Translations under genes and position numbers: made by a program
In this document: piece after piece, positions 24,108 to 42,107 of the stretch
Numbering within the stretch: the stretch's first letter is position 1
Layout: every line of letters begins with the position of its first letter
The notes under the pieces: model-generated
Databases searched by the model: none
Told to the model about the DNA's origin: nothing
The model's input: the letters and a program-made list of their open reading frames with translations, nothing else
From: Coriaria nepalensis
Lineage: Eukaryota; Streptophyta; Magnoliopsida; Cucurbitales; Coriariaceae
NCBI GenBank assembly: GCA_027186245.1
Contig: CP114498.1
Span: 5,835,501-5,899,500 of the forward strand
Direction: 5' to 3'
DNA length: 64,000 bases

Positions 24108-24480
24108 CTTGACTTTATTTCTCTTTTCTAGGAATGTCTCGCTTGGAGTCATTATTACTAGGGTCTTGCAACTCCTCCACACTTCTCAAAGTAGGAGATA
24201 TAGGAGTATCATTTCTTCTCTTGCAAACAGTATAATTGGCACTAAATGTTACAAAAGGAGCATAAGGCAGGTAATCTCTCATAGAGAAACCCTTGAAAAA
24301 AAAAAATTCATCTTCCTTTCCAATCCAAATTCTTTTAGGTAGCTTCTTAGAAAGTTCAACTTTCACTCAAACCATAGCAGTATTAAGATGAGTGCCATGG
24401 TTAAAGTAATGCAATCAATGTATATAGGCAGATTAAGAAACACCATCGTAACCAAACAAAGATTAGCCGTGAAAAATAGC
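24108..24480 (-). pseudogene. LINE-type ORF1 fragment (DUF4283 / zinc-knuckle region)
   Basis: Minus-strand text reads FNHGTHLNTAMV, then VKVELSKKLPKRIWIGKEDE, then YLPYAPFVTFSANYTVCKR. This resembles VEVDLSKPLP-RIWIG followed by YENLPxFCxxCxxIGHxxxxCKR in plant LINE ORF1 proteins, with the zinc-knuckle Cys/His mostly lost. The match is by eye and short. Confidence 0.45.
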
Positions 24481-26711
24481 TTGACAAAAGATTATTGGCA
24501 GAGATAGAAAATAGAAGGAAATGGGAAACCCTTTGGTGAAAATATCGGAATGGACGTCGGCAACGCACAGATAGGTTGTCGCCAATGATGGATGCCGAAC
24601 AACGACCATAAAACGAATGAAATACTACATATACATGGGGGAGCAGCTAGGTTTTTTTTTTCCAAATAATTAATGCCTTTATTAATGATAAATGTATAAA
24701 ATATATCAATCATTTACTAGTATTACATATCAAAGAGATTGCTTATCTAAAATCTATATGCTCTATCGGGTCTAATTAATTGGTTTGAGGGGCATTTAAC
24801 TTTCAGAATCTTGATATAAAACGCTTACGTCAAGAGTGCAATGAAAGGCACGCAAAAATATGAATGTCTTCACTATGACTTATCAAAAGCATTGCAAAGA
24901 AAAGATCAAGACATTGGAAATACTATGGATTTGGTAGTAGCATATAAGAAAAGATTGTGACATGATGTGAGGGAATTTAGATGGGATTTATTTTTTAACA
25001 TGATATTAGATAACCGCAATGGTAAGTAACGAGGGTTTATCTAGTAACTATATTTATTAATGATTCTCTGAGTTAAGATTACTATAGAATCTTTATACTT
25101 AGAGTTTTATACTTTGATATTATCCTATAACAACCTAGCCAAGAATCATAATAGGATAAACCATTGGGTATAAAGTTTCAAGTATGAAAATTTTTAGCAA
25201 TCAAGATGGGATACATTGCTCTGGTATGGAGGAGAATAAAATCCTATGATACAATATGTTCTTCTATAGAATAAAGAAATCATTGGTCGAGATAATATGG
25301 TAAGAAAAAAAGTTATCTATAAAGTCATTATCTTGGTGACATGGAGAGATAATAGATTTGTTTAGTAAAGTTTAACAATAAATTATACACTAAAACGAAT
25401 TGAGGTATCTGCTAGATGGAAGAATTGAATAATATTGAACTAGTATACAGGTTCTTTTGGAAGAAATTATACATTTCTCATCTTACAGATAATATTGATA
25501 TTTCGTTAGAAGTTATTCTTGATTTGGAATGTTTGAGTTAGATTAATCGTGAAATGATTAAGTTTAATTATATATTTTGAAAGGTAGTTTCAAAATTAAA
25601 TATGTCTAATTAATAAATTAGATAAAATCATGAGATGTTATAAATCTCATCATGTTGTCGCGATGTAAAACTTAACTAGTAACACATAATGACTAAAAAT
25701 AGCTCAAATGATATTTTCATAAGTTGGAGGGAAAGACATGATATTAATAATGAGATTGTTGAGTATGATAGAAATAGTAAGAAGAATTAAGTTATTGACT
25801 TGGTGTCACACATTTAAACATTTCGGCTAGCACAATTAAATGTGTTATGAATTGATTGTTTACTATAAAAATTAAATTGATTAATTAAGTAAATTAATTT
25901 ATTCTTGATCAAATGAATTGGATTAATTAATGAAAATAATAACTAAATTCATTTAAAGTCCGTTAAAAATAAAATAAACTTTAAAAAAAAAATTAATAAA
26001 TCAAATTCTTATCAATTAATTATATATTAATTAAAAAATCAAAATTGATCAACTATATACGCGCCGATTATAACTGGTGGTATGCTTGTCATGACTTTTA
26101 ATTTAATTAATTAATTATAATAATTAACCTAATTAACTAATTAATTAATTAATTAATTATAGTGAATGAGTTTTTTACTTAAACCATAGACCCAATGGGC
26201 CATACCCATAGCTGGCCAACTCAACTCTGTCATGCTCGGGTTGTTTCTTATTTAATTAATAGTTAAAGTTAATTAATGTAATTATCATAAACTATTAATT
26301 AATTCAGGTAATTAATGAATTCTACCTGTGACTCGCGTATGCATTGAAAATCCTATATAAAGGACCTAGGAGCCATGGAAAATTGAATTCAGGTGGCCAA
26401 AATTCTTAATGACTCGTGTATACATTGGATGATTCAATCTCCAAAAGTAGAAGGCTAAAAAGGAAAAAATGCAAGTTCAACATGAAGAACAAAACTGAGT
26501 ATTAATTTTACTTTATAAGCTCTATTTGCAGAGGTTCTCTATTTTTACTGTAGCAAGGTATATGATTCTTCAGTGCCTCGACAAGGATGGTGGTGCAGAT
26601 ACAAGTCCTAAGGCCGGATTGAGGTGCAGTATCTAGTGGCCTCCTGTAGTACTTTCCGATAACTTCATGAGTAAGATGCACTATTCATTCTGTTGGAGGG
26701 AGCATGTTAAT
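24481..26711. other. intergenic, AT-rich, possible LTR relic at 26.1-26.5 kb
   Basis: No coding segment was recognised. A TTAA-rich stretch with attaattaattaatta palindromes lies around 26100-26160. The phrase cctatataaaggacctaggag (26353-26373) looks like a TATA box of a plant LTR. A similar phrase, cctataaataggacctaag, occurs at 49739-49757, so both places may hold relics of one LTR family. Confidence 0.35.
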
Positions 26712-29700
26712 TCATTTAATACAGAAAGAATAAATTCTAGTGAAAAAACCATGGAATCCCAAGATAATTACCTTCACTAATCTTTTAGTGAAAATTAGCT
26801 CAACTTCACTACGGAGACTTTCTACAACCTGTGCATAATCTCTGTGATGCTCATTTTCTGATAATTTTTGCAGCTGCTGCTTCATCCTCTCCAGTGCATC
26901 GTCCAAACCACAAATTTCCCTGAAAAGGAGAGCGTCTGTGGTCCTCAAAAGAAGACTTTTGATTGTGAGAAGTGCCTGAGAAACATATTCGAATCAGAGA
27001 AACATGAGCAGATGCAAGAATCCCAGTATAGACCAGATTCCACTCTCAAATTAAACATGTGATCAATTAGGGCTTCATTTGGAACACTTATTGTTGTCCA
27101 GTTTGGACCCAAGGTCCTGTTTGAGCCCAGAAAATATACCTAATATGCTATTCTAAAGGTCACGTTCCCTACACAACAGTTTAATAAGTTGACCAACCGA
27201 GTCTATGACATGTGGGATATACTTGATAGTGTTTTGATTTGTGTATAACTCTACTTCTAAATACTGATATTGAACCCTAAAGTAAAAGGAATAAAGTTTT
27301 CTTTATGAACACAATAAAATAGAAACAATGAAATGAATTATGGACACAAAGTTGGTCTTTGATTCTAAAGGAACACCTTCTCTTGGAGGTCAATATCACT
27401 TGAAGCAGTTTGGTCAACCAGAGACTTCAAGAGCAGGCCGTTGCTGAAAAAGGGAAGTTCAGCTTCATTTGCATTTTCTAGCTGAGACTCTGCTAGATCG
27501 CCTATAAGAAACACAGCTTTCTTTCGCAATCGGATATCCGTGCTTGAACTGCTGAGGATGGCCTAAAAACATAAACTTTTGCAATTAACAGTACAGCACT
27601 ACATGGTTACCACCACATATAACAACAGAGCTGTTATAGGTTCCCTGGTTAGCTACCTGCAACACTAGATCTCCAGCTTCTGCATAGAACAATTGCTGAC
27701 CTTCTACATTGTCCCGGATCAAAGATGATACAGCATATAATGCCTTGGTAGCTTCTTCTACAAAGATAGAGATTACCATCTTCATCAAAATCGGCAGTGC
27801 CCCAAGTTCCAAGACCTGTCACATTTTGAGATATTCAAATTCAAATATAAACATTACTGTCTCTCATCCTCTCATCGAAAGTTGGAAAAAATGTAAATAA
27901 AATGAATATTATATACACATACACACACACACACACACCACCCACTAGAGAATAAATGTCAAACTGAAACTGTTGCATCATATAGCATCACATATAAAAA
28001 ATAGCATACCGGCATTTGCACAATTGGATTATTTTGACAGGCTTTCCCAATAATCCAGGCAGCAGTAGTCCTAGTATACGGGTCGGGGTGATTAAGCTCC
28101 CTTATAACCACAGGAAGACCCCCCATTTTTTTCAAATCTGCCATAAGGAAAGGAGCATGTGAATAGTTTCAAGTAGGGAAAGTATGAGAAATGCAAGCTA
28201 GATTCATGCACCATGTGGCCTGTACACTAGTAGGTTATAGGAAACACAACTAGACTCTAGACGTCATATCTAGTATAATCACCAAGGAGAATAAAGCCTC
28301 ACAATTTCAAATATCGATTAGAACTGTCAAATTCCTTTTGTACTCAATGGAACAATCAAGCGTCAGCAGTAAATGCATCAATGTTAACACCAAGGGTCTC
28401 TCACTTCCCCTTAGAAAGCCCTCGACAAACAGTTTAAAGATGCCTAAATATTCCTGCTGGTGGCTGGTAGCTTCATGTATCTTAAACTGTTGAAGTAGTC
28501 GGGAGTGAAATTGATAGAAACTTATTGGTCGAGGTAAAAAGAAAAAAATATAAGACCTTGGAAATGTGTTATTTCATAAACAAAGGCAACAAGAAATCCT
28601 ACAGAAACCAATTGTCCACCTTACCTAATTAAAATATGCAGCTAGATGTGAACTTCATTCCAGCTTTACCATTTACACTCCGGGTCAATTTTGGATCAGC
28701 CTTTTTATATTTTTACAACACCATAAACCACCTCTCCACGTTGATGTATCAATAGATACAGTTGATATCTCTAGGTCAAATGTTAGATAACATTCGCTTG
28801 ACTATTAATAGCTCAACAGTTAAGATTCTCACTTTTCTAGACACTTGTTTTTTATCGAATCTTTCTAAAATTCATACCATAATATCCGTGTAACACTCAT
28901 CTAAGATAATTTTCACTCATCAACATGTAGGCTCCCTTTTCTACCATGCAAACCAGTCTGATTGTTAATTTATATATCTACTTCACAGTTGAGGCAGAAT
29001 TTTCATATATAATTCTATTAATTTAACCCTCCAGCTGTTTTCTCTCTCCCATGACACAATATAAATAATAACAGTAAAAATAGAAATAGTAAGAAATAGT
29101 AATAATAACAACAATGATACTGACAATAATAAGATTTAAGTCTTAGACCTCTAAACAGGTATATCAGTGAGGGGCATGTGAGCAGTTTCCCTCCCAATCT
29201 TAGGCACTGACCCAAGGCCATGCAAAGCTTGGGCTAATGAAGTTGTGCTTCTTGAGTTTTAACTGCTCAAGGACACACGGTTAAGCCTATACCAACATAG
29301 ATTTTGAACATTCAAAGGAAAAATACATTGACCTAGACCCCTTCCTACTTCGCGAATAGTGTATAAACAAACCAATTATGTACCTTCTAGAATCAGCACT
29401 GTATTACCCAATCATATGTGAAAATGATTACGCAGAAAAATTGCACATACCATTTGCATTATCTAGGGGTTCAACAAGTATTAGAAGCTCCTGCAAGGCA
29501 CGGTGGTGGTCTTCCAATGATAGAGAAGAATTACTCAAATCATCTAGTGCAATTTGCATCAGATCTGCATCTGATTTCACTTTTAATTTCTCCATTAGTT
29601 CCTGTAATAGCCATAAACTACTATTAGAAAAACTGAACCAGTTTGATTAAGCCTTTTAAATGTAAGACAATGTAATGGAGAAAGAGAATAATAGAACTTA

Positions 29701-31032
29701 GAAATGATATTTCAATATAATAGGCGTTAGACATGAGTGTTGATAGATTTCACAAACATGTGAGATAAAACAAGTAAATCCCCCAAAAATATCTCATGGC
29801 TTGCAAAGATAAGTGCATGAAATACGTAAACATCTATAACCACATGTGAACTTAGTATTTAACATTAATGAATAAAAAGCCACATTTATAACACTTACAA
29901 GCTCTAAAGGAAACAACACAAGACAATGCATTAGGTACAGAGAATTATTTCCCATTCGAAAGAGCAAACCAAAGACAATCTTTGCACAATTAGAATTGTG
30001 CAGCAATAATATAGCCATACAAATTGGGTGATGCAGAACAGATTGAAGAAACCAGAAATTAATGAAAACAAACTAAGATTAGACTAATGGCAAAAAAAAA
30101 AAAAAAACCCCAAGAATTAAACTCAAATTTCTCATATATATATATATATATCAATAAAAATCATCAAAAGCCCAAATAACTTATAAGTAAGCTGTAACAA
30201 ACTATATCACTCATAAGGAATCAGATAACTTCTAAGACTCCCAATAAGACTAGAATACTATCTGATAAGAACTAGATAGGTTATAATGATTTATCATGAT
30301 CTGCTATAAATGCTATTAAGAATATTGATATGACAATATTATTCTAAATAACTTCAAATACATAAAATAACATCGATAATCTTGGTTACTTCTTGAGTTC
30401 TTGACTACCCTTTCTCCATCATTGAGTTAATAATCAATCAAGTTTATTACCACATTAGCAACTTCCATATTCCCCAAATAGAAAGTTTATTCAAATGGAA
30501 GCAGGATGGTTCTTTAAAATTATGCATGCTCTTGAAATGATATAAGGAGAGAAATTATTAGAAGGGAAAATATATTCACACCTGTACTTCCATTTGACGC
30601 TGTGCTAGCTCACTAGGAGAGAGTGATTGTACATCCTGTGCTCTTTCTTTCAATTTTACAGGATCAGAATGACCTGATTAAGTGATTATGAAGTCGTCTC
30701 TCAAGACATGGATAATTAATAATTGTCAAGCACAAAAATTGGGAAAACTAGAAGTGCTTAAGTAGCTATCAATAAGATTTGCAATCTGCTTGGAATAGGA
30801 AAATACCAATAGCCCATTGTAGCATGCTATCGAGAGAAGAGAAGCCACCATCCAAGATTTCATCATTCTGGGCCTGGTTTTCAGGAAGCAGGTCCCCTTC
30901 TCCTTCTTCAGCAGTGGACAGCAACAGATTTCCAAAAGAAGAACTGTTTATATTCTTGTCTGCCCTTGCCAAAACAATGATTAACAATAGAAATTGAAGA
31001 CTCAGCCTAGATGCAGATATCCGTCGCCCCAT
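26712..31032 (-). CDS. ER-targeted Hsp70/BiP nucleotide exchange factor, SIL1/Fes1-like (armadillo repeats)
   Basis: Seven minus-strand exons join in phase: 31032-30807, 30673-30582, 29601-29451, 28137-28010, 27815-27657, 27562-27377 and 26975-26772 or through to the stop at 26712 (401 residues if read through). Residues 1-24 form a signal peptide (LSLQFLLLIIVLARA), so the protein should enter the ER. The Fes1 N-terminal motif MLQWAIGHSDP (around 70) and QELLILVEPLDNANDLKK-MGG mark the family. Armadillo repeats follow (TRTTAAWIIGKACQNNP; EEATKALYAVSSLIRDN; IRLRKKAVFLIGDLAES). Relatives release ADP from Hsp70; the signal peptide suggests BiP as partner. A GT donor at 26771 could splice to a last exon I did not find. 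Likewise, reading past 27377 would end after VFL. No KDEL-like tail is visible. Confidence 0.9.
27915..27938. repeat. (CA)n microsatellite in SIL1-like gene intron
   Basis: About 11 CA dinucleotides between two coding exons of the SIL1/Fes1-like gene. Confidence 0.9.
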
Positions 31033-31560
31033 CGACCAAAAATAATCCTCTTATAGCTACAGTGAGATAGAGATTCCTCCAAAATGCAGAAGCATGAGCA
31101 ACCCTAAAAAACAAATACATGAGATAAGTATGATGAAAAAAGCCAATAAGAAAACCTCAAACCCTATAATTTCAATCCTAATTGAACATAAGAGTACCAG
31201 AAAGAAAGCTCAAACAAACATCTGTATTAAAGATAAAATAAAGCTTCATCGTCAAAGAAGCTTAAGAATTTAATCTACGTCGCGCAACAATCACAAGCTA
31301 AAACCATCGGGAAAGTTTATTGCATCTCAAATTGACAATGCAAAAAAAAGTCACAATTAGAGTTGAACAGTGGAAGCAAACGTTTGAATCGTTTAGAAAA
31401 AGACAACTCCAATCGTCTTTCCAGGAATACACAGATTAGAGAGAGTGAGAAACATCAACCTTTAGCAATCTGATACTTGGTGTTTCTCGAGACCCAAACA
31501 GGAAGAGTGGCGGTAAATGTACTACAGACTACTAGTCTAGTACTACTATTATACGATTTT
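31033..31560 (-). promoter_or_regulatory. 5' leader and promoter of the SIL1-like gene
   Basis: AT-rich sequence upstream of the ATG. A leader intron is possible, but its borders cannot be fixed without transcripts. No strong motif was singled out. Confidence 0.35.
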
Positions 31561-32399
31561 CACAAGAAAACCAATTTGATTTCAGTTTGATTTCAATTTG
31601 AGTATTGGTGAAAATGCCTGATACATCTTTTGTGCCCTAATTAAAAAAAAAAAAAGTTGATTAAAATGCTTTAAGAAAATATATTAAATAAATTTAAAAA
31701 TTAGAATTTTGGAAAGACTAAAATACTATTATTTAAAATTTTAACCGATCATACTGAAACTCAAATTGAATCCGGTTGAGGGTTCCCAATCTAATATCCC
31801 AATTCGGTCTAAATAATCTTAATCTCACAACTCTATTTTCAAGACCTCTTCCCTTGTCTAGTGCCCAACCCGATGTCTAAGAATGCTTTCAAGTCAGTGT
31901 TCACGATCAAGTCGTCACACCGCCTCACGATCAAGTCGTTCCTTTACCTCGCGGTTCTCAAAGTCCCACGATCGGGAAACAAACCAAAAGATGTATGTAA
32001 CTTTGATTGTCTTTGAATTAAGTTGTTAGCAACTTGACATGTAAATGTGATATTGAATATTGAAAATATTAGTTATGCAAGTAAAGTGTTTGATGAAATT
32101 CTTAAGAGTCCTAAACTTAATTTATTCTTGTGGATGAAATGAAATTGATAAAGATTAGTTAGGGAATAGAGTTGTAAATTGATGATGAGAAGTTCACGGT
32201 TTGTGACCCAAAATATAGGTTTGGATGATGCCGAACTCGGTTTGTTTGCCTTTATCGCTGATCACAGTCTGAGTTCTTAAATCTCGTCCTGAACCAAAAT
32301 ATTTACTGTAATTGTTTAATTTATTATCTAATTCATTATTATTTTATGTCGTGATCGTCATTTTGGTTGCACGATTACTTAGCAATCGAGGCTTCACGT
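31561..32399. other. intergenic with cacgatcaagtcgt direct repeats
   Basis: The phrase cacgatcaagtcgt occurs twice (31902-31915 and 31926-31939), with a related cacgatcggg at 31968-31977. This is part of the CGAT-rich sequence class found at several places in the window. No coding signal was recognised. Confidence 0.5.
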
Positions 32400-32914
32400 A
32401 GTGATTAAGGAATTTAAGGAGAAGTTGAAAGCAAGAGAGCTGAAAATATTCAGGGCATCATGCTTTAAGCATTTCCTAGATATGGATCTAAGACTGTTTT
32501 TCACCAGTCAATTAGCCTTAGCATTGATATTTCGTTTAGTTTGAATTCCAAAAAAGTATGAGGCATGGTTCTCGATAAATAGTCGTCCTCTCTAGTACTC
32601 GCAATATGAGTTCGCTCTAGCCATCGAACTAAAGTGTCACGGCCCACTAGCTATACCTCGTGAAATAATGAATAATACAAAACTGGTGGACAAATATTGG
32701 GCGGGGGGGGAGGAACGAAATTTAAATGTGGGACTTCATGGACATGTTCAACAAAACTTCCTAAAAGTAAAATGAGTGAAGATGCTATTGAAAGGGTGAA
32801 GATTGAAGAAACAAATGTGAAATTAGCCATTGTTTACTTCTTGGTGTTCGCCATCTTAGGTACAGTAAAGAAAAATAACTTTAAGGATAGTTACATATCT
32901 ATGGTCTCAGTATG
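32400..32914 (+). pseudogene. DUF1985 protein remnant, copy 2
   Basis: Frames with stops read ELKIFRASCFKHFLDMD (about 32440-32490), then near 32632 CHGPLAIPRE-like text, then VKIEETNVKLAIVYFLVFAI (about 32800-32860). The three blocks are in the same order as in copy 1 at 22.6-23.3 kb (FRSTCLGHFLDV; ALVTGL; KIALVYFIEAV). It is more degraded than copy 1, and a poly-G run (32702-32711) sits in it. Confidence 0.6.
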
Positions 32915-33113
32915 TCTAGCACTTCACCTATTGAAAGAATCGAGTACATCGAACATTCCACTTATTGAAGGTGTCAATTGCGTCAAACACTTCACCTATT
33001 GAATGCATTGAGTACATCAAACACATCACTTATTGAAGGCATCGAGTATGTCGAGCACTTCATCTATTGAAAGCATCAAGTACGTCGAGCACTTTAGAAG
33101 GCATTGAGTATGT
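32915..33113. repeat. 34-bp minisatellite, six units
   Basis: Five units of exactly 34 bp (starting at 32915, 32949, 32983, 33017 and 33051) and a sixth shortened by about 5 bases (33085-33113). The consensus begins tcgagcacttcacctattga and ends aggcatcgagtac. Units differ from each other at several positions, so the array is old. It follows the DUF1985 remnant directly, and 34 is not a multiple of three, so it is not a coding repeat. Confidence 0.95.
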
Positions 33114-35020
33114 TAACCCTGCATTTAACTTTGACGTATTCGAAAACCTTACTAACTAATTAAAATGTATAACCTTGATCTCATATTTTATATCTTATAC
33201 TTTATAAATTCTACTGTCATTCTTGATCTATTATAAAATAACTAAAGATCTCGAGTATAAGAGAAGTGACGATTCTTACTAGAAGTAACTCTTAACTGTT
33301 ATAATCTACTTCAACTAAAGAGATAAGAATCGCAACTTGTGAGGTTTAGGATCCTTACTTTCACCTTCAATGATTCCAGATTATGAAGAAATGAAGGAAT
33401 TCTTAGTTTTTGCTTGAAATTTCGGAAGGGCTCGGGAGAAGGGTGAGAAATTTCTAACTACTTAAGCAAAATGAACTTCGTATGTACTATATGAAGCTGT
33501 AGTTGAAGGTGTTAACTTCGTAGTCAAAACCTGCTACATGTTTTATCCTTATTATATTATTATTATTATTAGTTTAATGACTTAAAGACTAATTTTGTAT
33601 GCCAAAAAGATGAATGGGGCATCACAGTCTCAATGACCTGATGAAAAATCATTCAATGGAGTACTGGATACATATTATTTTGTGCACGTTGCAGAACAAA
33701 AATCACATACAAATAAAATACAAAGAAGAATATATTTTTTTTATTTCGATTATAATTATCAATCAATTATTCAAAGAGAAATCAACAATAAAATACTTAA
33801 ATTTGCTGATTCAAATCGCGTTCGAACTAATAAGATTTAGAATCTTACCGATAAAACAAGTAAATGAATCAAAGTATAATCCATTCGAGTAAGGTCGCAA
33901 ATGTGAAATATGGGTTTTGGAACGACCTTATTAGTAAAAGTAAAATTGGTTAGGTTTTTAAATTTTTTTTTGTTTACCGTTGTAACGAATCAGATGTTAA
34001 AGATGAGAGCCGTTTCGTAATTGCATTTTTTTTTAAATTAATTTTTAAAAAAAAATAACATATGAAAGCTAGTTTATAAAGAATTTAAAAAAAAAAAAAA
34101 CTTTTTGTTGAATAATTTTTTTTGATATGGCCCATTAGTCCATTAATCCTTTTCTTATGAGTTTCATTTTCGAACTGTAAAAGATTTTAGTAAATTATTT
34201 TTATTTTTATTTTTTGTATTTAGAAAAATAAAAATAAAATTATTATTTTAACAAATTTTATAATGTGCTTGAAATTGAAAACATTCTTTCTAAATGAACT
34301 GAGCCCAAATTCTTACTTTTAGGATCTAGAGTTGTATCTACTGCATGGACACATTAGAACTGTAATAGTGTGTATATTAATTTTTCATAACTGCATTTGG
34401 TAGAGCTTTAGGATCTTGCGTATCTATTGCCTTAGATAACATCTAATATGACAGTTATTACCATTCACTCACTTTTCAGTTCAATTTCAAGTTTAGAACA
34501 AGAAAATTGTGGAAAGCTCCTGCTTGGGATTGAAATTTGTTCATTCACATTGAGATAAAGATTTCTCTAGTAGATGGTGAAATGATTTAGCTGGCTCTTT
34601 TTATAAGCAACCACATCCTATACATGCCTTTGCATTTTTTTTCTCTTTTGTGCAGGTTATGAATGAAATATGTGTTTCTAAAGGGTCTGCTTGGGTTCTG
34701 AAAAGCGATGGAGAATTAAAGGGTCTGCTTGAGTTAAAATTTTGAGAATTAAAGCTAATTTTTTCTAATAAATTACTTTGTTTAGAGTAATATAACATTT
34801 TTATGTTGATATATATATATATAATGTCCCGTTTGAAAGCCTGCACTCGGTGGTCAAAATTATTCTCAAGGTAATTTCATTTTTGCCTTCTGGTTCGAGT
34901 AGAGACCAGAGGTTTGATCCGGCAGAACAACTCAAAAGACAAAGAAATATTGTTAATCTTATATGTAATTGAAGAATTTTAAATTATTGTATGAATGATT
35001 TGGATTGATTATTGTATGGC
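33114..35020. other. intergenic, no gene recognised
   Basis: AT-rich sequence with A/T homopolymers. A 92-codon + frame at 33614-33892 is K/I/N-rich with no recognisable family. A roughly 38-bp phrase (aagggtctgcttg...gagaattaa) is imperfectly doubled at about 34681-34750. Confidence 0.5.
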
Positions 35021-35023
35021 CCA

Positions 35024-35940
35024 CGTGACAAACTCGGCTATTCTTCCTGTCCTGATCGGAAAGGGAGGCTTGATTATCAGTGATTCATTGAATCACAACT
35101 CAATTGTCAATGGTACGTGAGGATCCAGAGCCATGGTCCGTGTCTTCCAACACAATACACCGTCTCGCTTGGAGGAAGTAATGAGAGAACAAATTGCGGG
35201 AGGGATGGCCTAGGACCCAGAGACCGTGGAAGAAAATAATTGTTATTGTGGAGGGGATCTACAGCATGGAAGGAGAGCTTTGCAAACTTGCAGAGATAAT
35301 AGTAATCTGCAAAAAATACAAGGCATATACATATTTGGATGAGGCTCACAGCATAGGAGCGGTAGGCAAATCCGGCAGAGGCATTTTGTGAGCTTTTAGG
35401 AGTCGATATTGCTGATGTGGATATCATGATGGGAACATTCACAAAATCTTTTGGATCATGCAGTGGCAATCTACATTGCTGGATCCAAGGAGCTTATTCA
35501 ATACTTGGAGTACACTTGCCCCGCTCATCTCTATGCAACTTCAATCTCACCCCCGTCTGCACAGCAGATAATCTCTGCCATACGGGTTCTTCTAGGAAAA
35601 GACGGCTCCAGTAGAGGTGCTCAAAAACTTGCAAGAATAAGGGAGAACAGCAATTTCTTCCTGTCGGAATTACAGAAAATGGGGTTTGAGGTTCTTGGGG
35701 ATAACGACTCTCCAGTTATGCCAGTTATGCCAATTGCAGTTGTGATGGCAGCGTTTCCTGCAACCCCGCTATTGTGGGCTTGGGCATATATATGCATATC
35801 TGCATCTCATACCAAGGAAGATCTTATCAAAGCCTTAGAGGTGATCAGCCGGGGTGGTGACATGGTGGGTATAAAATACTCCTCCCACAAAGCCCAGAAA
35901 GGAGCAGGAAGAATAGAACAGAATGCTCAAGCTGGACTGA
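35024..35940 (+). pseudogene. Serine palmitoyltransferase subunit LCB2, intronless truncated pseudogene
   Basis: The text matches the C-terminal half of LCB2 in pieces from three frames: TNSAILPVLIGKGGLIISDS (35028 on), [48 protein letters not shown] (with the PLP-binding lysine), then GSKELIQYLEYTCPAHLYA to ALEVISRGGDMVGIKY. There is a stop after NGT (about 35105). Frameshifts lie near 35205, 35388 and 35460. A gap of about 20 residues sits between VMPVMPI and AVVMAAFPATP, where the family has a substrate-domain segment. No introns interrupt this stretch, while plant LCB2 genes have many, so it most likely came from mRNA. No poly-A tail or target-site duplication was identified. The active enzyme makes the sphingoid base with LCB1; this copy cannot. 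Confidence 0.9.
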
Positions 35941-37067
35941 GGAAGGTAAGATGTATTTTATTCATTCAGTCAACAAGAGAACAAAGGACTATATATGCTT
36001 CAAATTGTCAGACTGTCCTCGTTCAAATGGTCACAGATGTATAACACAATCGCTACAAAAGTTGTGGTTGCTAAAATTAGAATTTAGAATATCGGTTTAA
36101 GGAGATTTAAGGCCTTGCTCGTATACAGTTTTGTTTAGTATTATGAGGACCGAGTCTCTCAATCAGAAGTTATGGAGTATTTTACTCGAATGTAGTCTCT
36201 TTTATCGCGCATCTTGTTAACCTAATTAAACTCATGAAACTTTCAAAATCCAGTAAGGCATGCTACGGCACGTTTAGTTGCCTAGAAAAGCTAAGAATTA
36301 GAATGAAAAGAACAAACAGAAAAGGCATTTTTAGAAATGAGTAGGTGTTTATAAATTTAAAAATAAAAAATAAAAAGTTGGTGGAAAGACAAACCCACCC
36401 CCACAATCGAGGAATGGAAATATGGGTAAAAAAGGGATCAAAATATGAGTCCATCCCATTCCATAAAATTATCAAGAACTTTGGCGGCTACTTTATTCTT
36501 TGTCTCTTTTCTTAGTCTTCGAAAGCAACTATTATATACAAAGACTACTTCAGATGACAATTGCATATACAAAGTGTCTTTCACCAGAGACTCAAAGTTA
36601 CAAGTGTCTTGATGTAGATTTTTAAATCACAAAAGTGTGATCAATAAGGACCTTCATAATATCACATGACCATTGATTTGAGAAAAAGAGGGAAAAAAAA
36701 AAATCCTAATCCCTCTACGCAATGAAATAAACCCAACAATCTTGTATTAAATTAAAGGATGGTTTATTAAAAACAAGGAAAAATAAAAAAATAAAGGGTT
36801 AGGTGTATGCCTTCCCACTTCTCAATTTTTTGTACACTTTTTTCTTGTCTTCTTTTTTATTTTCCAGTAAAACAAATCCCAAACTAAGCAAACCTTATTC
36901 CCCAACAACATCTGTATATGGAGAAAATTTAAATTCTGTACATATAAATTAACCAACAGGTTGGACCCACTTGAACCACTTGGTGGTCAATAATAAGGGC
37001 ACACTAACTTTGATGATTCCCATCCATCAAAACTTCAAATTATAGAGAAAAAGGAAAAGTAGTAATT
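35941..37067. other. intergenic and 3' region of the DUF936 gene
   Basis: No coding signal. The 3' UTR of the minus-strand DUF936 gene should occupy the part nearest 37067. Confidence 0.5.

Positions 37068-42107
<5,040 letters not shown>

Noticed and set aside
30779..30997. + strand ORF opposite SIL1 exon 1
   Set aside because: The minus strand carries a signal peptide and Fes1 motif in phase with the other exons; the + frame is a shadow.
32915..33113. CRISPR-like direct repeats (34 bp)
   Set aside because: Units are contiguous without spacers, they diverge from each other, and the DNA is from a plant nucleus.
33614..33892. 92-codon + strand ORF
   Set aside because: Lysine/isoleucine/asparagine-rich translation of AT-rich DNA with no family likeness, splice partner or promoter.
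35440..36044. functional LCB2-like short gene
   Set aside because: The 197-codon frame begins in the middle of the enzyme, lacks the PLP-lysine segment in frame, and lacks about 20 core residues.
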